Assembly (NCBI GenBank): GCA_009731375.1
Contig: BJOX01000077.1
Span: 245,066-297,447, forward strand
DNA from: Paulinella micropora
Taxonomy: Eukaryota > Cercozoa > Imbricatea > Euglyphida
Length of the DNA: 52,382 bases
Reading direction: 5' to 3'
The position numbers and the translations under genes were made by a program. The notes beneath the pieces were generated by a model. That model ran no database searches. It had not been told where the DNA came from and saw only the letters and a program-made list of their open reading frames with translations. Positions 48,805 to 52,382 of the stretch are shown here, piece after piece (the stretch's first letter is position 1; each line of letters starts with the position of its first letter).

Positions 48805-48977
48805 AACATCATCATCATCATTATCATCATCATCATCATCATCATCATCATTATCATATATAGATAGATAGATAGATAAGGAATTTTTTTTCGCAAATTG
48901 AGCTAAAAAGAACAAAACCTAAAAATACATGATGATGATGATGATCATTCATCATCATCATCATCATCATCATCATC
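48286..48977 (+). repeat. (CAT)n with CAC, CGT and ATC variants
   Basis: About 190 CAT-type triplets. (CATCAC)n occupies 48405-48540, CGT interruptions lie near 48344-48360 and 48671-48720, and short GATA (48860-48880) and mirrored GAT/CAT pieces lie at 48930-48977. ORFs on both strands are repeat artefacts. Confidence 0.95.
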
Positions 48978-49360
48978 CCTGAACAAAACGACAAAAACGC
49001 TCCAGTCTTCAACAAGATCAATAACACCAACATCATCGAAGACCTGTCTTCATACCATCACCCTATCTGTTATCATCTCTATAGTCGCTTCATTGCATTT
49101 TAGTACTCATCCTTATTTGTCTCTGTGTATGTGCTCCTGAAACCTAGTCCTAGACATATCCATAGCTCCTTGTCCATATCTTCGTATGTTAATTCCAAGA
49201 TTTCTATATTCTACATTTCTTGCATGCATACATACATTCTTTACTATAAACGATACAATATCATACTATTATGTACAACGAATGTATCTTCCCCATGGTG
49301 AATACATATTCTCGCGCATCGGTCACCTTCTGCAACCTCGCTTCACCAATCAGTGTTCAA

Positions 49361-49392
49361 CAACAATAACAATAACAACAACAACAACAAGG

Positions 49393-49426
<34 letters not shown>

Positions 49427-49510
49427 AACACCACCACCAAAGTACTCACCAACACCGCCACCACCACCACCACCACCACCAACACCACCACCACCAACAC
49501 CACCACCACC

Positions 49511-49542
<32 letters not shown>

Positions 49543-49544
49543 CC

Positions 49545-49578
<34 letters not shown>

Positions 49579-49640
49579 CCAATACCAACAACAACAATAA
49601 CAACAACAACAACAACAACAACAGCAACAACAGCAACGAC
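49361..49640 (+). repeat. (CAA)n / (CAC)n compound
   Basis: CAA (49361-49425), CAC (49457-49525), then CAA to 49637. No gene. Confidence 0.95.
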
Positions 49641-49771
49641 AGCTCGTATGACATGATTGTCTAGGTACTGCAATGAACGGATATTGGAAAGGCTTTTTTA
49701 CGGGTCTAGCCAGCGCGGTTGGTGCGTACGTCCTGCTGTCTGTTTCTAGCAGGGTATTCCTCTACCTCTGT

Positions 49772-49875
49772 AATAGGTAGGTAGGTAGGTACTAAGTAGG
49801 TAGGTAGGTAGGTAGGTAGATGGGTAGATAGATGGGTAGATAGATGGATAGATGGATAGATAGATAGATATAGAT

Positions 49876-49921
<46 letters not shown>

Positions 49922-49975
49922 GAATAGATAGATAGATAGATGAATAGATAGATAGATGAATAGATGAATAGATGA

Positions 49976-50019
<44 letters not shown>

Positions 50020-50117
50020 GTTGTTCTACTCTGTGTATCTAAAGGTAGTCCGGCATCGTCACGAAGTAGTTCAGAAAGGCCGCGTGTGTGCCTTTGTGAA
50101 TAAAGGACTAGGCAAGG

Positions 50118-50156
<39 letters not shown>

Positions 50157-50237
50157 CACCACCAGCACCAACACCAACACCAACACCACACCATGATCAT
50201 CATCATCATCATTATCGTCGTCGTCGTCGTCGTCGTC

Positions 50238-50271
<34 letters not shown>

Positions 50272-50335
50272 GCATCAGTATCATCATGACCACCACCGTC
50301 ACCATCACCACCATCATCATCATCACATACACATA
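49772..50335 (+). repeat. (GTAG)n, (GATA)n, (CAT)n and (CAC)n tracts
   Basis: GTAG to 49818, GATA and GATGAATA to 50020, unique DNA 50021-50118, then CAT/CAC/CGT triplets to 50335. Confidence 0.93.
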
Positions 50336-50370
50336 CTTTATATACATATACTCGCAGGACCCGTTTGTGG

Positions 50371-50771
50371 TGTTTCTTATCGGAGCACGTGTCAACTCGT
50401 ATTGGCGGTATGTATGTATGTCTGTATGTATGTCTGTACGTATGTATGTATGTATGTATGTATACGTATGTATGTTTCTTATCGGAGCACGTGTCAACTC
50501 GTATTGGCGGTATGTATGTATGTATGTATGTATGTATGTATGTATGTTTCTAATCGGCGCACGTGTCAACTCGTATTGGCGGTATGTATGTATGTATGTA
50601 TGTATGTATGTATGTATGTATGTATGTTTGTATGTATGTATGTATACGTATGTATGTTTCTTATCGGCGCACGTGTCAACTCGTATTGGCGGTATGTATG
50701 TATGTATGTATGTATGTATGTATACGTATGTATGTATCTTATCGGCGCACTCAACTCGTATTGGAGGTATG

Positions 50772-50805
<34 letters not shown>

Positions 50806-50999
50806 TGTATGTATGTATGTATGTATGTATGTGTATGTATGTATGTATGTATGTATGTGTATGTATGTATGTATGTATGTATGTATGTATGTTCTATGTA
50901 TGTTGTATGTTTGTATGTATGTATGTATGTATGTATGTATATGTATGTATGTTTCTTATCGGCGCATGTGTCAACTCATATCCGCGGTATGTATGTGTG

Positions 51000-51030
<31 letters not shown>

Positions 51031-51137
51031 TTATGTATGTATGTATTTATGTATGTATGTATGTATGTATGTATGTATGTGTATGTATGTATATGTATGT
51101 TTCTTATCGGCGCACGTGTCAACTCATTGGCGGTATG
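50371..51137 (+). repeat. Minisatellite: 7 copies of a ~40-bp unit in (GTAT)n
   Basis: The unit begins TTCTTATCGGCGCACGTGTC and ends TTGGCGGTATG. Copies start near 50371, 50473, 50545, 50655, 50733, 50950 and 51099. Variants: GGAGC for GGCGC in the first two copies, a 6-bp loss in the fifth, a shortened end in the seventh. Spacers are (GTAT)n of 30-180 bp. The long reading frames here are driven by the repeat. Confidence 0.9.
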
Positions 51138-51566
51138 TATGTATGTATGTATGTATGTATGCATGCATGTATGCATGTATGCATGCATGGTGCATGCATG
51201 CATGCATGTATGTATGTATGTATGTATGTATGTATGTATGCATGCATGCATGCATGTATGTATGTATGTATGTATGTATTTACGTATCTATGTATATATG
51301 TATCTGTGTCTGCATCTATGTATCTATGTATCTATGTATGTATGTATCTGTATCTATGTATCTATGTATCTATGTATCTATGTATCTTTGTATCTATGTA
51401 TCTATGTATCGATGTATCGATGTATCTATGTATGTATGTATGTATGTATGTACGTACGTACGTACGTGTACGTACGAACGTACGTACATACGTGTACGTA
51501 CCCATTGTAACGTAACGTAACGTAACGTAACGTAACGAGACGTGACGTAACGTAACGTAACGTAAC

Positions 51567-51601
<35 letters not shown>

Positions 51602-51802
51602 TGCATGTATGTATGTATGTATGTATGTCTGTATGTGTATGTATGTATGTATGTATGTACGTATGTACGTACGTATGTACGTATGTACGTATGTATGTAT
51701 GTATGTATATGTATGTATGTATGTATGTATGTATGCATGTATGTATGTATGTACGTGTGTATGTATGTACGCATGTATGTATGTATGTGTGTATGTATGT
51801 AT
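51138..51802 (+). repeat. (GTAT)n with GCAT, CTAT, ACGT and GTAAC subarrays
   Basis: Blocks: GTAT/GCAT (51138-51275), CTAT (51280-51430), ACGT (51452-51500), a 5-bp (CGTAA)n array (51508-51566), (GTAA)n (51567-51600), then GTAT to 51802. Confidence 0.93.
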
Positions 51803-51956
51803 GCAGACTGCTGACAAGCCTTAGTTTCAAGCACTTCGCATATGTATGTATGTATGCATGTATGTATGCATGTATGTATGTATGTACGCATGTATGTATG
51901 TATGTGTGTATGCATGTATGCAGACTGCTGACAAGCCTTAGTTTCAAGCACTTCGC

Positions 51957-51987
<31 letters not shown>

Positions 51988-52053
51988 TGTATGTATGTAT
52001 GTGTGTGCATGTATGCAGACTGTTGACAAGCCTTAGTTTCAAGCACTTCGCAG
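51803..52053 (+). repeat. Minisatellite: 3 copies of a ~38-bp unit in (GTAT)n
   Basis: The unit begins GCAGACTGCTGACAAGCC and ends AAGCACTTCGCA. Copies start at 51803, 51920 and 52015 (one T for C change in the third). It is different from the first minisatellite but has the same layout. Confidence 0.9.
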
Positions 52054-52127
52054 AGTTTGGGCGGGTATGTATGCATGTATGTATGTATGTATGTATGTAT
52101 GTTGCTTGTTATTATTGTTCTTTCTTC

Positions 52128-52382
52128 ATTCCTCCTCCTCCTCCTCCTCTTTCTCCTCCTCCTCCTCCTCCTCCTCCTCCTCCTCCTCTTTCTTCTTCTT
52201 CTTCTTCTTCTTCTTCTTCTTCTTCTTCTTCTTCTTCTTCTTCTTCGTCGTCGTCGTCGTCGTCCTCTTCTTCCTCTTCCTCCTCCTCCTCCTCTTCTTC
52301 TTCTTCTTCTTCTTCTTCTTCTTCTTCTTCTTCTTCTTCTTCTTCTTCTTCTTCTTCTTCTTCTTCTTCTTCTTCTTCTTCT
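52128..52382 (+). repeat. (CTC)n / (CTT)n tract to window end
   Basis: CTC and CTT triplets with a short CGT patch (52246-52262). It runs past the window edge. Confidence 0.95.

Noticed and set aside
50371-51137. CRISPR-like array (short repeats separated by spacers)
   Set aside because: Spacers are all the same GTAT microsatellite and units vary; the host is a eukaryote.
50021-51520. 499-codon Tyr/Val/Cys/Met ORF
   Set aside because: Encoded by GTAT repeats, which are open in several frames at once.
51505-51605. Possible telomere repeat
   Set aside because: CGTAA/GTAA units do not match a TTAGGG-type repeat and the array is short and internal.

Overview
This is nuclear DNA from a eukaryote. 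It has spliceosomal genes with short GT-AG introns, three Ty3/Gypsy-type LTR retrotransposon copies, a tRNA-derived SINE and very many long microsatellites. Four stretches of N (7225-7234, 10929-11922, 19704-19996, 21840-22122) are assembly gaps, three of them inside simple repeats. The cellular genes (a cytosolic carboxypeptidase and a small PSI-domain membrane protein) fit a unicellular alga or other protist, but nothing fixes the species.

Layout. 1-6974: 3' part of a plus-strand Ty3/Gypsy element (element 1: gag tail, a 1926-residue pol ORF, polypurine tract, 3' LTR). 6975-8160: mostly non-coding, with one small zinc-ribbon-like ORF on the minus strand. 8289-12091: a block of simple repeats (AGT, GATA, GA, GT). 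12216-13154: a coiled-coil protein ORF. 13155-16264: AT-rich intergenic DNA with a long imperfect hairpin. 16265-20327, minus: a gene of at least 15 exons which I assembled by hand and identify as an M14-family cytosolic carboxypeptidase (CCP). 20370-22200: more microsatellites. 22344-22447: a GC-rich palindrome.

22938-33500, minus: a 3'-truncated, frameshifted element of the same retrotransposon family (element 2), with two SINE copies in its 3' UTR. 33498-44737: element 3 on the plus strand, head-to-head with element 2 and heavily mutated. Its terminal repeats are inverted relative to each other, and a ~350-bp core plus an inverted LTR occurs at both of its ends. 44803-47200: repeats and apparently empty DNA. 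47256-48105, minus: a three-exon gene for a small secreted or type I membrane protein with a PSI domain. 48286-52382: nearly continuous microsatellite DNA with two minisatellite families set inside GTAT repeats.

The three retroelements share one architecture: gag with an acidic Gly-rich N-terminus, a CCCH-like finger and an RGG tail; a UGA codon between gag and pol in one frame (elements 2 and 3); an atypical aspartic protease; RT; RNase H; a DD35E integrase; a GPY/F module; and a conserved C-terminal domain I cannot name. The cellular genes do not form a common pathway. The most valuable results are the two spliced genes, the odd terminal-repeat architecture, the UGA gag-pol junction and the SINE.
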